Of a DNA stretch of 46,710 bases, positions 20,337 to 29,788 are shown one piece after another. Numbering within the stretch: the first letter of the stretch is position 1; every line of letters starts with the position of its first letter. This DNA is from a virus: positions 1-46,710 of the IMG/VR virus record IMGVR_UViG_3300049053_000036, one strand, 5' to 3'. Under the pieces are notes generated by a model that saw only the letters and a list, made by a program, of their open reading frames with translations, was not told the DNA's origin and made no database searches. Made by a program: the position numbers and the translations under genes.

Positions 20337-20629
20337 GACCCGGCCCCCCTCGTGAGGAGGATGATGACGGGGAGGAGGATCCCGACGAGGGGCACGATCA
20401 CCGCGCCGATCAGCCACCTGCGGGTGGCGACCAGCTTCTCGGTGTCCTTCTCCCGGAGGGTCTCCAGAGTGGAGACGCGGGAGGCGAGGGCCTCGTGCCG
20501 CAGGTCGTACAGTTTCTGGTCGACCTTGTCGTCCAGTCGGCGGCCGATCTGGGCGATGTCGTCGCGGACGTCGGTGAAGCGGTCCTCAAACCGGCGTACC
20601 ACTTCGCCCAAGGTCGGCTCATCCGGCAC
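20333..20629 (-). CDS. tail-anchored coiled-coil protein, holin-like
   Basis: A 98-residue protein with an N-terminal amphipathic/coiled-coil region ([34 protein letters not shown]...[15 protein letters not shown]) and one C-terminal membrane helix ([22 protein letters not shown]). Proteins of this type are found beside endolysins in actinophages and are often named holin-like. GTG 20629 has GGAG six bases upstream. It may pair with the gene at 20647 as holin and partner or antiholin. Confidence 0.72.
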   Translation of the reverse strand: MPDEPTLGEVVRRFEDRFTDVRDDIAQIGRRLDDKVDQKLYDLRHEALASRVSTLETLREKDTEKLVATRRWLIGAVIVPLVGILLPVIILLTRGAGS

Positions 20630-20646
20630 GTGCTACTCCGATCCGT

Positions 20647-21033
20647 TCAGGCGGTCTGAGCGTGGGAGCCGGGCTCGACCGGGCTCTTCTGCTCGATCGG
20701 CAGCGGCGGCCTCGGCGCCGTCACCTCCTTGTGGATGGCCAGCGCCACCAGCGATTCCACCGCGAACATCCACAGCGCCTGCTGCTCCGCCGACATCTCC
20801 AGCCCGAACGCCAGGAACAGCGCCAGGCCGCCCTGTGCGAGGTTCACGATCGCCGCGCCGACCGCGCCGGTCTTCAGGACGATGGCGTTGATGACGGCGA
20901 CGAGCAGCGACAGGACGGCCATGATGGCGCCCTGCTGCTCGCTGGTGACGTCGAGGCCGTAGGCGGCGCTCAGCTTCAAGATGACCGCGATAGCGGCCAG
21001 GATGTAGACGGGCTCTCTGCCGAATACCTTCAT
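20647..21033 (-). CDS. holin-like membrane protein
   Basis: A 128-residue protein with three or four hydrophobic segments (PVYILAAIAVILKLSAAYG, GAIMAVLSLLVAVINAIVLKTGAVGAAIV, GGLALFLAFGLEM, LWMFAVESLVALAIH) and a polar Pro-rich tail. Size, topology and position two genes after the endolysin fit a holin, which would open the cytoplasmic membrane to release the amidase. Confidence 0.75.
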   Translation of the reverse strand: MKVFGREPVYILAAIAVILKLSAAYGLDVTSEQQGAIMAVLSLLVAVINAIVLKTGAVGAAIVNLAQGGLALFLAFGLEMSAEQQALWMFAVESLVALAIHKEVTAPRPPLPIEQKSPVEPGSHAQTA

Positions 21034-21047
21034 GGGGGTCTCGTTTC

Positions 21048-21392
21048 TCAGACGGGCTGCGCGAGCTGGCGGCAGCCGATGACGGTCCCGGAGGCGTTGC
21101 GCACCTCGCGGTAGGGGACGAGGAGGTCGCTGCGCCGGTCGGCGAGCGCCAGGGCGACGACGAGGGAGACGATGTAGCGGACGCCGTCCCGCTTCGGCGG
21201 CAGGTCGTGCGCGTGGCCGTATTCGACCAGCTCGATCCCGCCGCCCTGAGTGCCAAGCTCGATCATGGCGAGCCGGGCCGGTGTCGCCTCGGGCTCGATG
21301 ACCTTCCGCAGGTGCGCGTCGAGGTCGTCCATGCCGTCCTCGCGCTCGTTGCTGTACAGCCGAATCGGGTGCGGGGTGAGGTTCAGGATCAC
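21048..21392 (-). CDS. conserved NLTPHPI-type protein
   Basis: A 114-residue protein from GTG 21392 (GTGA overlap with the endolysin). It begins MILNLTPHPIRLYSNEREDG, an opening I recognise from a widespread but uncharacterised family in phages and bacteria, and continues with small strands (LAMIELGTQGGGIELVEYG, GVRYIVSLVVALALADRRSDLLVPYREVRNASGTVIGCR). It lies inside the lysis cassette. Its job is unknown. Confidence 0.7.
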   Translation of the reverse strand: MILNLTPHPIRLYSNEREDGMDDLDAHLRKVIEPEATPARLAMIELGTQGGGIELVEYGHAHDLPPKRDGVRYIVSLVVALALADRRSDLLVPYREVRNASGTVIGCRQLAQPV

Positions 21393-22306
21393 GCGACCAC
21401 CTCGAACCCGTAGCGCGCGCCGAGCTTGGTGAGCGAGGTCTTGCCCGGGATGCCGTCGGCGGCCGTCCCCGAGTAGCCGAGGTGGCGCTGCCAGCGGGCG
21501 TACGCGTCGACAGTGGCCGAGCCGAAATGGCCGTCGCTGTACACCTTGCTGAGGTATCCGGCGTCGACGAGCGCGGACTCCACGACCTTCACCCCCGCGT
21601 AGGAAACCGGTGTGCCCTTCGCCTTCGGGTCACGCTTCGCCGCCACGATCACCTTGGACAGCGACACCTTCGGCTTCGTCGGCACGGGAAGCGGCTTGGC
21701 CGGCGTGGTCGCCGTCGTCGTGAGCCGCCGCCCAATCCGGTCCTGCATCGCGGTCCAGTCGATGCCGCGCGGGTCACTCTTGCCGGGCTGCCAGTCCAGG
21801 TGCCGAATCACCGACAGCGGGCTCCAGCCGTGGTGTCGGCAGATCGCCGCGGCCACGCGCTCGATGGCGAGGAGCTGGATGTCGGGCCAGGGGTCGTGGC
21901 CGTCGCCGAGGTTCTCGCACTCGAAGCCGTAGAAGCTCCTGTTGCCGTCGACGGTGGCCTCGTCGTCTGTCGGCGGCCGCCGTTCGGCGATGACCGCGGC
22001 GAGGACGTCGGGGTCGCCCAGGCCGGCGTGGTTGGCGCGGCCGTATCCGACGAGGTGTACGCGGCCGTCCTTGGTGATGACGCCGTGGCAGAGCGGGCCG
22101 GGCAGGCCGGAGTAGCCGGTGCGGCAGATATCGACGGTGCGGTCCGAGCCGGAGGTGACGGTGTGGTGGATCATCACGCCGTGGACCGGGCCCCAGGGGC
22201 CTTTGGTGTTGCGGTTGTGGTTGCGCCAGTCGCCGACTTCGACGACGGTGGCGCCCTCGGCGCGTAGCAACTGCGCGAACGCGTTCGCGGTGGGCGGAGT
22301 GGCCAT
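21389..22306 (-). CDS. endolysin: N-acetylmuramoyl-L-alanine amidase with C-terminal binding domain
   Basis: A 305-residue endolysin. The N-terminal amidase-2/PGRP-like domain shows GVMIHHTVTSGS (zinc His 47 or 48), LCHGVITKDGRVHLVGYGRANHAG and the C-terminal zinc region VIRHLDWQPGKSDPRGID. After a Pro/Lys-rich linker (about residues 200-220) a peptidoglycan-binding-like repeat follows (VKVVESALVDAGYLSKVYSDGHFGSATVDAYARWQRHLGYSGTAADGIPGKTSLTKLG). It cleaves the bond between muramic acid and L-Ala at lysis. No signal peptide is seen, so release needs a holin. Confidence 0.92.
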   Translation of the reverse strand: MATPPTANAFAQLLRAEGATVVEVGDWRNHNRNTKGPWGPVHGVMIHHTVTSGSDRTVDICRTGYSGLPGPLCHGVITKDGRVHLVGYGRANHAGLGDPDVLAAVIAERRPPTDDEATVDGNRSFYGFECENLGDGHDPWPDIQLLAIERVAAAICRHHGWSPLSVIRHLDWQPGKSDPRGIDWTAMQDRIGRRLTTTATTPAKPLPVPTKPKVSLSKVIVAAKRDPKAKGTPVSYAGVKVVESALVDAGYLSKVYSDGHFGSATVDAYARWQRHLGYSGTAADGIPGKTSLTKLGARYGFEVVA

Positions 22307-22509
22307 CAGCCTGCACTCCCCGGCTTCGCGGCGTTCCAGCCGGACTCATACGAGATGCGTGCGGCGACGTTCCACGCTGTCTGGATCGCCTCGCCGAGAT
22401 CCTCCCACGCGGGCATCGTGCGGCCGTCGTGCGTGAGTCCTCCCGTCGCCTCGCCGTACGCCGCATAGGCCTTCCGCCCGAGGTCAGGCGGGATCGGATG
22501 CTGAGCCAT
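22306..22509 (-). CDS. small protein before the endolysin, 67 aa
   Basis: A 67-residue protein from ATG 22509, which has a GGGAGGG site; the upstream in-frame ATG lies before that site. Sequence: MAQHPIPPDLGRKAYAAYGE, then WEDLGEAIQTAWNVAARISYESGWNAA. It overlaps the endolysin start by one base. Similar short helical proteins accompany Streptomyces phage lysis genes. The function is unknown. Confidence 0.68.
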   Translation of the reverse strand: MAQHPIPPDLGRKAYAAYGEATGGLTHDGRTMPAWEDLGEAIQTAWNVAARISYESGWNAAKPGSAG

Positions 22510-22529
22510 GTGCCCTCCCAAGGGCATAG

Positions 22530-22562
22530 AAAAAGCCCCGGCCGGACGGCACGGGACGGGCT
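22530..22562 (-). terminator. partial terminator before the lysis genes
   Basis: On the minus strand AGCCC pairs with GGGCU around an inner CCG/CGG stem, followed by UUUUU. It separates the tail genes from the lysis cassette and may reduce or time lysis gene expression. Confidence 0.55.
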
Positions 22563-22574
22563 GATTCGACCGGA

Positions 22575-22787
22575 TCAGGCGGGCGAGGACGTCACCTCGT
22601 ACCGGTGGGCGGTCACTGCGACGTTCGGCAACTGCGCCAGGTGCGCCTTCACCGCGTCCACAACATCCTGCTCCGACACACCGGCAACTCCAGCGCCCTC
22701 AGCCTCGAAGCGCAGCAGGATCGCAATCCCGCCTTCCGCCTCGGTCACGTCCCGGGCAGTGATCTCTACGTACGGGTAGTCCGCCAT
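22575..22787 (-). CDS. hypothetical 70-aa protein between tail and lysis genes
   Basis: A 70-residue alpha/beta protein (MADYPYVEITARDVTEAEGG, then AILLRFEAEGAG and QDVVDAVKAHLAQLPNVAVTAHRYEV) behind a GAGGAAG site. It ends just before a terminator. The family is not recognised. It may be a small tail component. Confidence 0.68.
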   Translation of the reverse strand: MADYPYVEITARDVTEAEGGIAILLRFEAEGAGVAGVSEQDVVDAVKAHLAQLPNVAVTAHRYEVTSSPA

Positions 22788-22799
22788 CTCTTCCTCCGA

Positions 22800-23306
22800 T
22801 CAGGCCGCAGCCTCGTACTCGCCGAACACACGGATCGTGTCCGACGACGCCCACGTCCACGGCGACACCGCGTCGATCAGACCGACACCTGAGACCGCAG
22901 CCGAGTCGATCCGGCTGGACGCCATCTCGATCTCCATCGTCGTGGTCGTCGTCAGCCGCGGGCGCACGCCCATGCGGGAGCCGAGGCCCGCGCTGGAGTC
23001 CGAGATCTCCCCGAAGCCAGCGATGAGCGCTGTTGCCGCCGACGCCACGGGCAGGGAGAACCTCCAGTTATCAGAGGCGCCACCGCCGCCGAAAGTGGTT
23101 GTCGTGCCGAAGGCGATCTCCATCCGCCAGTACACCGTCAGCGCGGACTGCGCGTACCGGGCGGTGATCACGGCGTTGCCGAACGACGGGGTGTTGGCGC
23201 CGGTCGACGTGGTCCAGACGGGCGTCCAGTCCTGCCACGTCGGGCTGATGGACGCCAGCCGCACTTCGTTCAGGATCATGCCGGGCTGCCAGGGCTCAAA
23301 CGGCAC
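22800..23306 (-). CDS. minor tail / fibre-like protein
   Basis: A 168-residue protein starting at GTG 23306 (VPFEPWQPGMILNEVRLASI). The rest is Thr/Gly/Ala-rich and strand-rich (FGNAVITARYAQSALTVYWRMEIAFGTTTTFGGGGASDNWRFSLPV), like the C-terminal domains of actinophage tail fibres that display near-identical folds around W..RFSLP. It follows the tail-tip protein and is probably a small receptor-facing tail protein. Confidence 0.72.
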   Translation of the reverse strand: MPFEPWQPGMILNEVRLASISPTWQDWTPVWTTSTGANTPSFGNAVITARYAQSALTVYWRMEIAFGTTTTFGGGGASDNWRFSLPVASAATALIAGFGEISDSSAGLGSRMGVRPRLTTTTTMEIEMASSRIDSAAVSGVGLIDAVSPWTWASSDTIRVFGEYEAAA

Positions 23307-23321
23307 GCCGCGTCTCCTCTC

Positions 23322-26300
23322 TCATAGGGCCACCACCGCCGGCCGGGCCACACGGACCTCCTCGCCGAGCTGCTGGCTCTTACTGACCCCGTTGGTAGCT
23401 CGGGTCACGGTCCACACCTGCGGAGTGGCCACAACGAAGTCGTCGAACAGCAGGTTCGGCGACACGTTGGTGTTCCCGCCGAACGCCGAAGCAGCCAATC
23501 CGACTTGGCCGGCCGCGATCGGCGACGTCACCACTGTCTCCGCCGTGTGCCACACCGACGGCTCCAGCAAGCCGACAGGCCAGACTCGGACCTGCACGAG
23601 GTGCCCGGTCAGCCGCACCCGTACTTCGAACTCGTCCGCCGCCGTGTAGGTGTAGGGCAGCGTGACTGCCGAGCCGATCTGTGTGACGTCCCGCGCGATG
23701 GATACCTGCATGGCGCCTGACAGGCCGAAGTGGACGCGGGCTCGGTAGTAGTCGCTGGTGCCGGTGTAGCGCAGTAGCACGGCTGGGATGAACGCGGTTC
23801 CTGTTGCGACGGCCGAGACCGACATGCGGCAGCGGACTTCGCAGTCGCCGATCGTCCCAGGCACGGTCTGGAAGCGGAGAGTGGATGGCGAGGACGGCAG
23901 CGACACTACGCCGCGCGTCCCGTTCACCGATCGCTCCGACGCCGTCCCGCCCACTAGTGTCCACGTCTGGCCGTCCGTCGCTGTCCCCCAGCTGCCCGCC
24001 CCGACCGTGCGTCCGAAGCTGTCATGGGCCCACGGTCGGATCGCGGTGACGGACAGCTCCTCGCCCGCCATGCGCACCGGTATGGGGAACTCTGACGGGT
24101 GCGTCGGTGATGGCCCTGTTGAGGTGATCCACGGCGCCGGGCCCATTGCTCCCCTGGCCGGGGTGTGTACGACCAGCTGAGTCGCTGATTCTGAGACAGC
24201 GGCCTGGAGTGTGGAGCCGCCAGGGTTGGCGTCTACACGCCCCGCTGTCGCGTCGCCCACCACGCCGACCTGCCACGGCCCGGCCGGCACGCACACGAAG
24301 TCGATCTCCCACGTCCTGATTCCGATGCGCTCGGTATAGCCCTGCACCAGCAGATCGACCGGGCCGGGAGGCACCCACTCGGGCAGATCGGTGATGCGGA
24401 TCAGGTCGCCCTCGGTGATGGCGAGGACCGCCTCGATGAGCTCGGGTGCCTTGTGCAGCCGTACCGTGACGGTCGGGTAGCGGGCCTCGTCGACCGTCCC
24501 CAAGTGCAGCCGCCAGTACGCGGACGGCTCGGTCAGGTCGTCGCTGTACAGGTTGAGGTCGACGCCTTCGTCGTACAGGCCGACGCCGTCGGGCGGCGAC
24601 TGCACGGACAGGCGGCCGTCCTCGAGGACGGCGCGCGCGGAGCCGCCCGCGACACGGTTGACGGTGATGTCGTTGCGGACGGTGGAGGTGTCATCGACCG
24701 GTCTCAGCGGCTGGCCGAGACCACGGGCCCCGTACTGCAAGGTGAGTGCCGGGTCCTGGTTGTACAGCGAGGTGCGCACGCGGTAGCGCAGGCCGAGCTG
24801 GTCCCGGTCCTCGCCGAAGATGCCGCCGTCAGCGTCCGCGCACTCCTGTAGCAGGGCGAGCAGCGTGCCGGGGCGTTGCGGGCCCATCGGCATCGACTCC
24901 GACACCGTGCCGGCCGTCCGGAAGGTGACGCCTTCCTCCTGGCACAGGCGGGACATTCGGTCCCCGGCGGTCTCGCCGTTGAAGCCCTGGTCTGCGTTGT
25001 TGAAGGGGGTGTCGGTCTCGGAGTTGAAGACGGCGAGGTGCCCGAACCGCATGCCGTCGAGGCCGGTTCCGAAGGTGGACCGCACATCGACGACATAGCC
25101 CGGCGTGGCCGCGATGGTCTGGCTGATGGCGAAGCCGCCGCCGCCGATGATGATCCAGCGGACCTTGTACTCGACGTTGCCGCCGGACTGAACGGCCCTG
25201 ATCTGGAGTCGGTTCCACGCGCCAGTGAACTGCGGGGAGGTGCTGAACTGGTTGAAGACGCTGTTGTCTTCGGCGTCGAGCCCGTCGATGCGCACCAGGT
25301 TGGTGGCCACGCGCACCCGCACGCGGCGCGCCGTTCCTGTGGTGCGCACCTCGAACAGCGTCACCTCGGCCGCAGGCATCGCGTCGAGGTTGTAGACCAG
25401 CTCGACCTGCCACGTGCCCGCGGCCACCGCCGGGACTGGGGCCACGAAGCTCGCACCAACCTGCACAACCGGCAGGGCCGAGGACCCCGGCAGGGTGTCA
25501 TCGGCAGCGAAGTCGAGGGCTGTCGGTTTGAACGAGCGCGCGCCCGCGATCGGGCTGTAGACGCTGGTGGCGTCCGAGCCTTCCTCCATCGGCCAGTAGG
25601 CGACCGGGTTGTAGGAGGGGATGCGGCGCCGCAGCGTCGAGGCCAGGACCTTGGTGCCCTGGCTCATCCGTTCCAGGATTCCGGCGCCGTCGCCTTCCAC
25701 GGTGATCAGGTCGCCGCGTCCGGACCAGTCCGCCGGCCAGTCGCTGAACTCGCCGACGAAGCGGGTCTGCTTGTTGCTGATCGCCGAGGCGCCATTGAGG
25801 GTCCATGTGCGGCCGACTGCGTCGGTGAAGCTGGCGGCGCCGATGGTCTGGGCGGTGAAGTCCGGGCTGGCGACGAGGGTTCCGCCGATGCCGTTGCGGA
25901 CCTCTGCCTTGTGGATGCGGCCGTGCGGGCGGATCCACACGACGTCGGTGGCGTTGCCGATCCGTAGCGGGGTGGTGCTGTTGAAGATCGATGTGGTGCC
26001 GGACTGAACAACCGGGGCGCCCAGTTGCGTCCACGGCCCGGCCATGGTGGGCGCCGTGTAGAAGGTGATCGTCCGCCCGGCGGCGCCGTTGTCGGCGTCG
26101 AGCGTCACCCGGACGGCGAGACGCCCGCTCGCGGTGAGCGGCACGTCCACGGTGGAGGTGGCGCTGAGGACGTTGCCGCCGTCCGCCGACCATTCGAAGT
26201 ACAGCTTCTCGCTGCGGGTGGCCAGCAGCCACGACTTGGAGCCCGCGGCGAACGCGAGCTTTGCCATGAGTTCCACCGTGCCGAGGGTTCCGGCCCCCGG

Positions 26301-26684
26301 GTTCAGCCAGTTGAGGAGGCTGGCCTCCAGTCGTACGTCGATGTCGCCGGTGACGTCGAGCGCGGCCGTGTCGGGGGTGCTCGCGTAGTCTCCGGTGCCG
26401 ACCACGTCCATGCCGGGCAGACCGGCGTGCACGGACACCTGCATCGGCGTGTTGCGGCCGATCTTCTCGAAGTACGGGCTGCGCGGGTTGCGGGGCGCGT
26501 ACAGGCCGTTCGGGCTCTTGAGGGTGAGGGAGCAGGAGGCCGGGTCGGCCGCCTGTCCCTCCTCCTTCTGGCCGCGGGTGTGGGTGATGATGTCCCGCGT
26601 CAGCGCGTGCTGGGTGACGTCGGTCAGCACGCCACCGATCTGTAGCTCGGTGGTCGTGCCGAGCGGGTCTTCGGGGAACGCCAT
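23322..26684 (-). CDS. large tail-tip protein with lectin-like domains
   Basis: A 1120-residue protein directly after the tape measure gene (TGATG overlap). The N-terminus (MAFPEDPLGTTTELQIGGVL...GQAADPASCSLTLKSPNGLYAPRNPRSPYF) matches actinophage tail proteins at the place of distal tail or Gp37-like proteins. Two to three concanavalin/LamG-like segments can be seen (around residues 125-300, PVAYWPMEEGSDATSVY at about 350, and HDSFGRTVGAGSWGTATDGQTW at about 880), with a tail-hub-like region between (FNGETAGDRMSRLCQEEGVTF). It probably combines hub and host-binding functions. No other large tip gene is present. Confidence 0.82.
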   Translation of the reverse strand: MAFPEDPLGTTTELQIGGVLTDVTQHALTRDIITHTRGQKEEGQAADPASCSLTLKSPNGLYAPRNPRSPYFEKIGRNTPMQVSVHAGLPGMDVVGTGDYASTPDTAALDVTGDIDVRLEASLLNWLNPGAGTLGTVELMAKLAFAAGSKSWLLATRSEKLYFEWSADGGNVLSATSTVDVPLTASGRLAVRVTLDADNGAAGRTITFYTAPTMAGPWTQLGAPVVQSGTTSIFNSTTPLRIGNATDVVWIRPHGRIHKAEVRNGIGGTLVASPDFTAQTIGAASFTDAVGRTWTLNGASAISNKQTRFVGEFSDWPADWSGRGDLITVEGDGAGILERMSQGTKVLASTLRRRIPSYNPVAYWPMEEGSDATSVYSPIAGARSFKPTALDFAADDTLPGSSALPVVQVGASFVAPVPAVAAGTWQVELVYNLDAMPAAEVTLFEVRTTGTARRVRVRVATNLVRIDGLDAEDNSVFNQFSTSPQFTGAWNRLQIRAVQSGGNVEYKVRWIIIGGGGFAISQTIAATPGYVVDVRSTFGTGLDGMRFGHLAVFNSETDTPFNNADQGFNGETAGDRMSRLCQEEGVTFRTAGTVSESMPMGPQRPGTLLALLQECADADGGIFGEDRDQLGLRYRVRTSLYNQDPALTLQYGARGLGQPLRPVDDTSTVRNDITVNRVAGGSARAVLEDGRLSVQSPPDGVGLYDEGVDLNLYSDDLTEPSAYWRLHLGTVDEARYPTVTVRLHKAPELIEAVLAITEGDLIRITDLPEWVPPGPVDLLVQGYTERIGIRTWEIDFVCVPAGPWQVGVVGDATAGRVDANPGGSTLQAAVSESATQLVVHTPARGAMGPAPWITSTGPSPTHPSEFPIPVRMAGEELSVTAIRPWAHDSFGRTVGAGSWGTATDGQTWTLVGGTASERSVNGTRGVVSLPSSPSTLRFQTVPGTIGDCEVRCRMSVSAVATGTAFIPAVLLRYTGTSDYYRARVHFGLSGAMQVSIARDVTQIGSAVTLPYTYTAADEFEVRVRLTGHLVQVRVWPVGLLEPSVWHTAETVVTSPIAAGQVGLAASAFGGNTNVSPNLLFDDFVVATPQVWTVTRATNGVSKSQQLGEEVRVARPAVVAL

Positions 26685-29600
26685 CAGCCACTCCTCCTTC
26701 CGGTGAGCGCGAAGTCGACATCGGCGCCGCCGACCTTGCGGATACTGCGCCGCATGCGACCCATCAGGTAGTCGTCCTCCGCCCGGCCAGACGAGCGCAG
26801 CTCCAGCACGACCCGCTGCGACCCGGCCGCCCGGGCACGACTGCCAGCCATGTCGAAGGAGCCAGGCGCAGGGGTGTCGACGAGGGAGGCCATCGACCGG
26901 TTCACCGCCCGGCGTTCGCCGTCCAGGCCCTTGACGAGGCCCTGCGCGGTGTACGCGCCCACCCGGGCCATCACCTTCGACGGGCTCTTGATGCCGAGCG
27001 CCTTACGGATCGCCTTCGACATGCCCTCGGCGATCTTCAGCATCTGCTTCTCGATCGCGGACTGCTTCTTCTTCAACCCGGCCACCAGGCCATTCGCGGC
27101 CTGAATGCCCGCCCCGTACATGGCGTTCCCAGCTGTCGTCCCGGCCGCGTTCGCAGCCGACACGAGCTGGCTCTGCTGCGCGTTGATCTGCTTGATCTGG
27201 CCTGCGTTCGCGTTGGCCAGAGCAGCCGCCGCCGACGAGCCGCCCTCGACCCCGGCCTCGGCGATCTGAGCGACGAGATCCGCCCGCACGCCCTTCTTCC
27301 GCAGGATGGCCAGGTTCTTCGCGAACGTCTGCGCAGCCGCCGTGTCCGCCTTCAACCCGGCGAGAATCGACTCGGCGGTCTGCGGCCAGCCGCCCGTGTC
27401 CTGCTGGGTGATGTTGGCACTGTCGAGGACGCCCTTACGGACGTCCGCGGCGAGCTTGTCGCGCGCCTTCATCAGGTCGGCGAGCTTCTTCTGCGCAGCC
27501 TTCATGCGCGTCGCGAGCCTGCCCTCGGCCGAGGCGAGTTGCATGAGCCGCTTGGAGTCGGCGCTGATCCGGCCGAGGGCCTTGGAGCGCTTCTTGCCCG
27601 GCTTCATGCTGTCGGCGACGATGTCCGCCAGCTTTGTCGCCGCGGACTTGACCTGTTTCGACGAGCCGGTCAGACCGTCGATGAGGCCGCGGGCGATCCA
27701 ACGGCCCTGCGCCTTGGTCACCTTCGAAGGCGACGCGATTCCGAGGGCTTTCGCGATCGGGCCGGGGATCATGCTCTTCGCCCAGCCGATGAGCCGGTTG
27801 TAGATCCACGATCCCATCGACTGGATGCCGTTCCACAGGCCGATCACGACGTTGCGGCCGGCGCTCGTCAGGATGCTGCCGAGGCCCCCGACCGCCGCTC
27901 GGATTCGGCCGCCCATGCCCGTCATCCACGTCACCAGGGACAGGGCGCGCTGTACGGCGGCGTCCCTAAACCCCTGGAAGAACCTCGTGGCGGCGGTGAT
28001 GAGGATGCCCTGGAGACCGGCGATGGCGCTGCTGATGCGTCCGGGCAGGCCTTGGGCCCAGTTGACGAGGGCGGTCAGTTTCTGGATCGCCCAGTCCTTG
28101 GCCTGGTTGAACCAGGTCGCGATCCAGCCCGGGATCTGCGCGAGGAAGAGGACTTGGGCGATGAGGGCGTCCTTTGCCCCCCTGACCTTGTCGACAACCC
28201 AGGACCAAGCCGTCTCGGTAGCGGACTTGATGTCGTCCCAGTAGGTGACGATCAGGATGACGATCCCAGCGACGGCTGCGGCGATACCCGCGATGATCCA
28301 GAAGATCGGGTTTGCGAGCATCGCCGAGTTCATCGCCCACACCCCGACCGCGGCGATCGAGAACGCCGCGCCCAGTGCGGTCACAGCGGCCGCCAGGCCG
28401 ATCATCAACGGTGCGTTGTTCCGGGCGAAGTTGAAGAATCCCTCGAGGCGCGGGATGACCTGGGTGCCGAGGAACTCCACCAGCTCCTGCTGCATGGTGT
28501 TCTTGAAGGCGGTCACCTTGGAGGCGGCGTTGTCGCGCAGGCTGTCGCCCATCTTGTCTGCGGCGCCGCCCACCTGGCCGAGGGCGTCCTTCGCGTGCGA
28601 CGGGTCGAGGGCGAGGAGGGCCTTTTGGGTGTCCTCGCTCTTGGTGCCGAACAAGGCGAGGGCGGTCGCGTTGCGCTCGACGGGGTCCTTCATGTTGCGG
28701 AGCCCATCGAAGACCTGGTCCAGGGCCTTGCGGGCCTGGGGGCCGCCCTCGACGAAGGCCTTCTGCATCTCCTTGCCGTTGAGGCCGATCGACTTGAATG
28801 CCGCGTCGACCGTCTCGCCGCCGCCCTGGGCGATCAGGACGAACTCCTTCAGGGAGTCGGCGACCACGTCGGTGTCGCGGGCACCCGCCTGCATGCCCTG
28901 TGCGAGCAGGCCGGTGGCGTCGGTCGCCGAGATGCCCATCTGCCGGAAGATCGTGCTGTATTCGTTGAAGGTGTCGGCGAGGTCGTCGGCGCGAGGGCCC
29001 ATGACCTGCATGCCGCGGGTCATCACATCGAGCGCGACCTTTGCGTTCGGCGCCAGGCCCGTCTTCATGATCTGGCCGACCGCGTTGGCGGCCTGCCCGA
29101 GGTCCAGCTCGAACGTGTCGCTGAGGTCGTGCAGGTTCGCGGCGATTGACTGGATCTGCGCGTTCGTCGCCTCTGGCGGGGTCAGCCCGGCCGCCATCAC
29201 CGCGCCGATCGTGTCCGCCGCAGTCTGGAAATCTTCGGTGACGGCGTTCGCCCACAACTGCCCGGCAATGTGCCCGTACCGCTGGGCCTCGGCCGGGGTC
29301 TTGCCCATGGACGCGCCGAGCTTGGCCGTGATCTGGTTCTCCTCCATGGCCTGCCCGAAGGCCTCCATGAGGACGGCGCCGGCCGCCGCTCCCACCCCCA
29401 GCGCAACCGTCTTCAGCTTCGACAGCCGGGACTCCGACTCCGCCACGGCGTCGTCAGCGCCGTCTCCCGCACCATCGGTGAGGCCATCACCGAGAGCCTG
29501 ACCGGCCTGCTGCCCGCCGCGGCGCGCGGCCGCCTCCGCTTCCAACGTCGCTGCGGTGACCTCGTCGACGAGCTCGCCGCGCATGTTGCGCCACTGGCCG

Positions 29601-29782
29601 TCAGCGCCACGGATGAAGCCGCCGCCGAGCTGCTGTCCGGCCTGCTGCCCGGCGCGGTCGGCGTCGTCGCCGAGCTGCTGGCCAGTGCGCCGGAGAGCCT
29701 GCTCGGTCCGGCGGAGGGCCGGGTCAACGGCGCGGTCGTCGATGGTGATGATGGCGTTGAGTTCGCCCACGGTGAGTGCCAC
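26684..29782 (-). CDS. tail tape measure protein
   Basis: A 1032-residue protein from GTG 29782 behind a strong GGAGGTGA site. It has long helical regions (PALRRTEQALRRTGQQLGDDADRAGQQAG), a conserved core typical of phage tape measures (ATGLLAQGMQAGARDTDVVADSLKEFVLIAQGG), two hydrophobic segments near residues 440-500 (MIGLAAAVTALGAAFSIAAV, WIIAGIAAAVAGIVILIVTYW) and repeated GIASPSKV / GIKSPSKVMA motifs near the C-terminus. By the usual 1.5 angstrom per residue, the tail would be near 155 nm. Confidence 0.92.
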   Translation of the reverse strand: MALTVGELNAIITIDDRAVDPALRRTEQALRRTGQQLGDDADRAGQQAGQQLGGGFIRGADGQWRNMRGELVDEVTAATLEAEAAARRGGQQAGQALGDGLTDGAGDGADDAVAESESRLSKLKTVALGVGAAAGAVLMEAFGQAMEENQITAKLGASMGKTPAEAQRYGHIAGQLWANAVTEDFQTAADTIGAVMAAGLTPPEATNAQIQSIAANLHDLSDTFELDLGQAANAVGQIMKTGLAPNAKVALDVMTRGMQVMGPRADDLADTFNEYSTIFRQMGISATDATGLLAQGMQAGARDTDVVADSLKEFVLIAQGGGETVDAAFKSIGLNGKEMQKAFVEGGPQARKALDQVFDGLRNMKDPVERNATALALFGTKSEDTQKALLALDPSHAKDALGQVGGAADKMGDSLRDNAASKVTAFKNTMQQELVEFLGTQVIPRLEGFFNFARNNAPLMIGLAAAVTALGAAFSIAAVGVWAMNSAMLANPIFWIIAGIAAAVAGIVILIVTYWDDIKSATETAWSWVVDKVRGAKDALIAQVLFLAQIPGWIATWFNQAKDWAIQKLTALVNWAQGLPGRISSAIAGLQGILITAATRFFQGFRDAAVQRALSLVTWMTGMGGRIRAAVGGLGSILTSAGRNVVIGLWNGIQSMGSWIYNRLIGWAKSMIPGPIAKALGIASPSKVTKAQGRWIARGLIDGLTGSSKQVKSAATKLADIVADSMKPGKKRSKALGRISADSKRLMQLASAEGRLATRMKAAQKKLADLMKARDKLAADVRKGVLDSANITQQDTGGWPQTAESILAGLKADTAAAQTFAKNLAILRKKGVRADLVAQIAEAGVEGGSSAAAALANANAGQIKQINAQQSQLVSAANAAGTTAGNAMYGAGIQAANGLVAGLKKKQSAIEKQMLKIAEGMSKAIRKALGIKSPSKVMARVGAYTAQGLVKGLDGERRAVNRSMASLVDTPAPGSFDMAGSRARAAGSQRVVLELRSSGRAEDDYLMGRMRRSIRKVGGADVDFALTGRRSG

Positions 29783-29788
29783 GGCCGG

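Noticed and set aside
27539-29149. 536-aa plus-strand open frame over the tape measure gene
   Set aside because: High-GC antisense artefact; the minus-strand tape measure protein has the coding signal.
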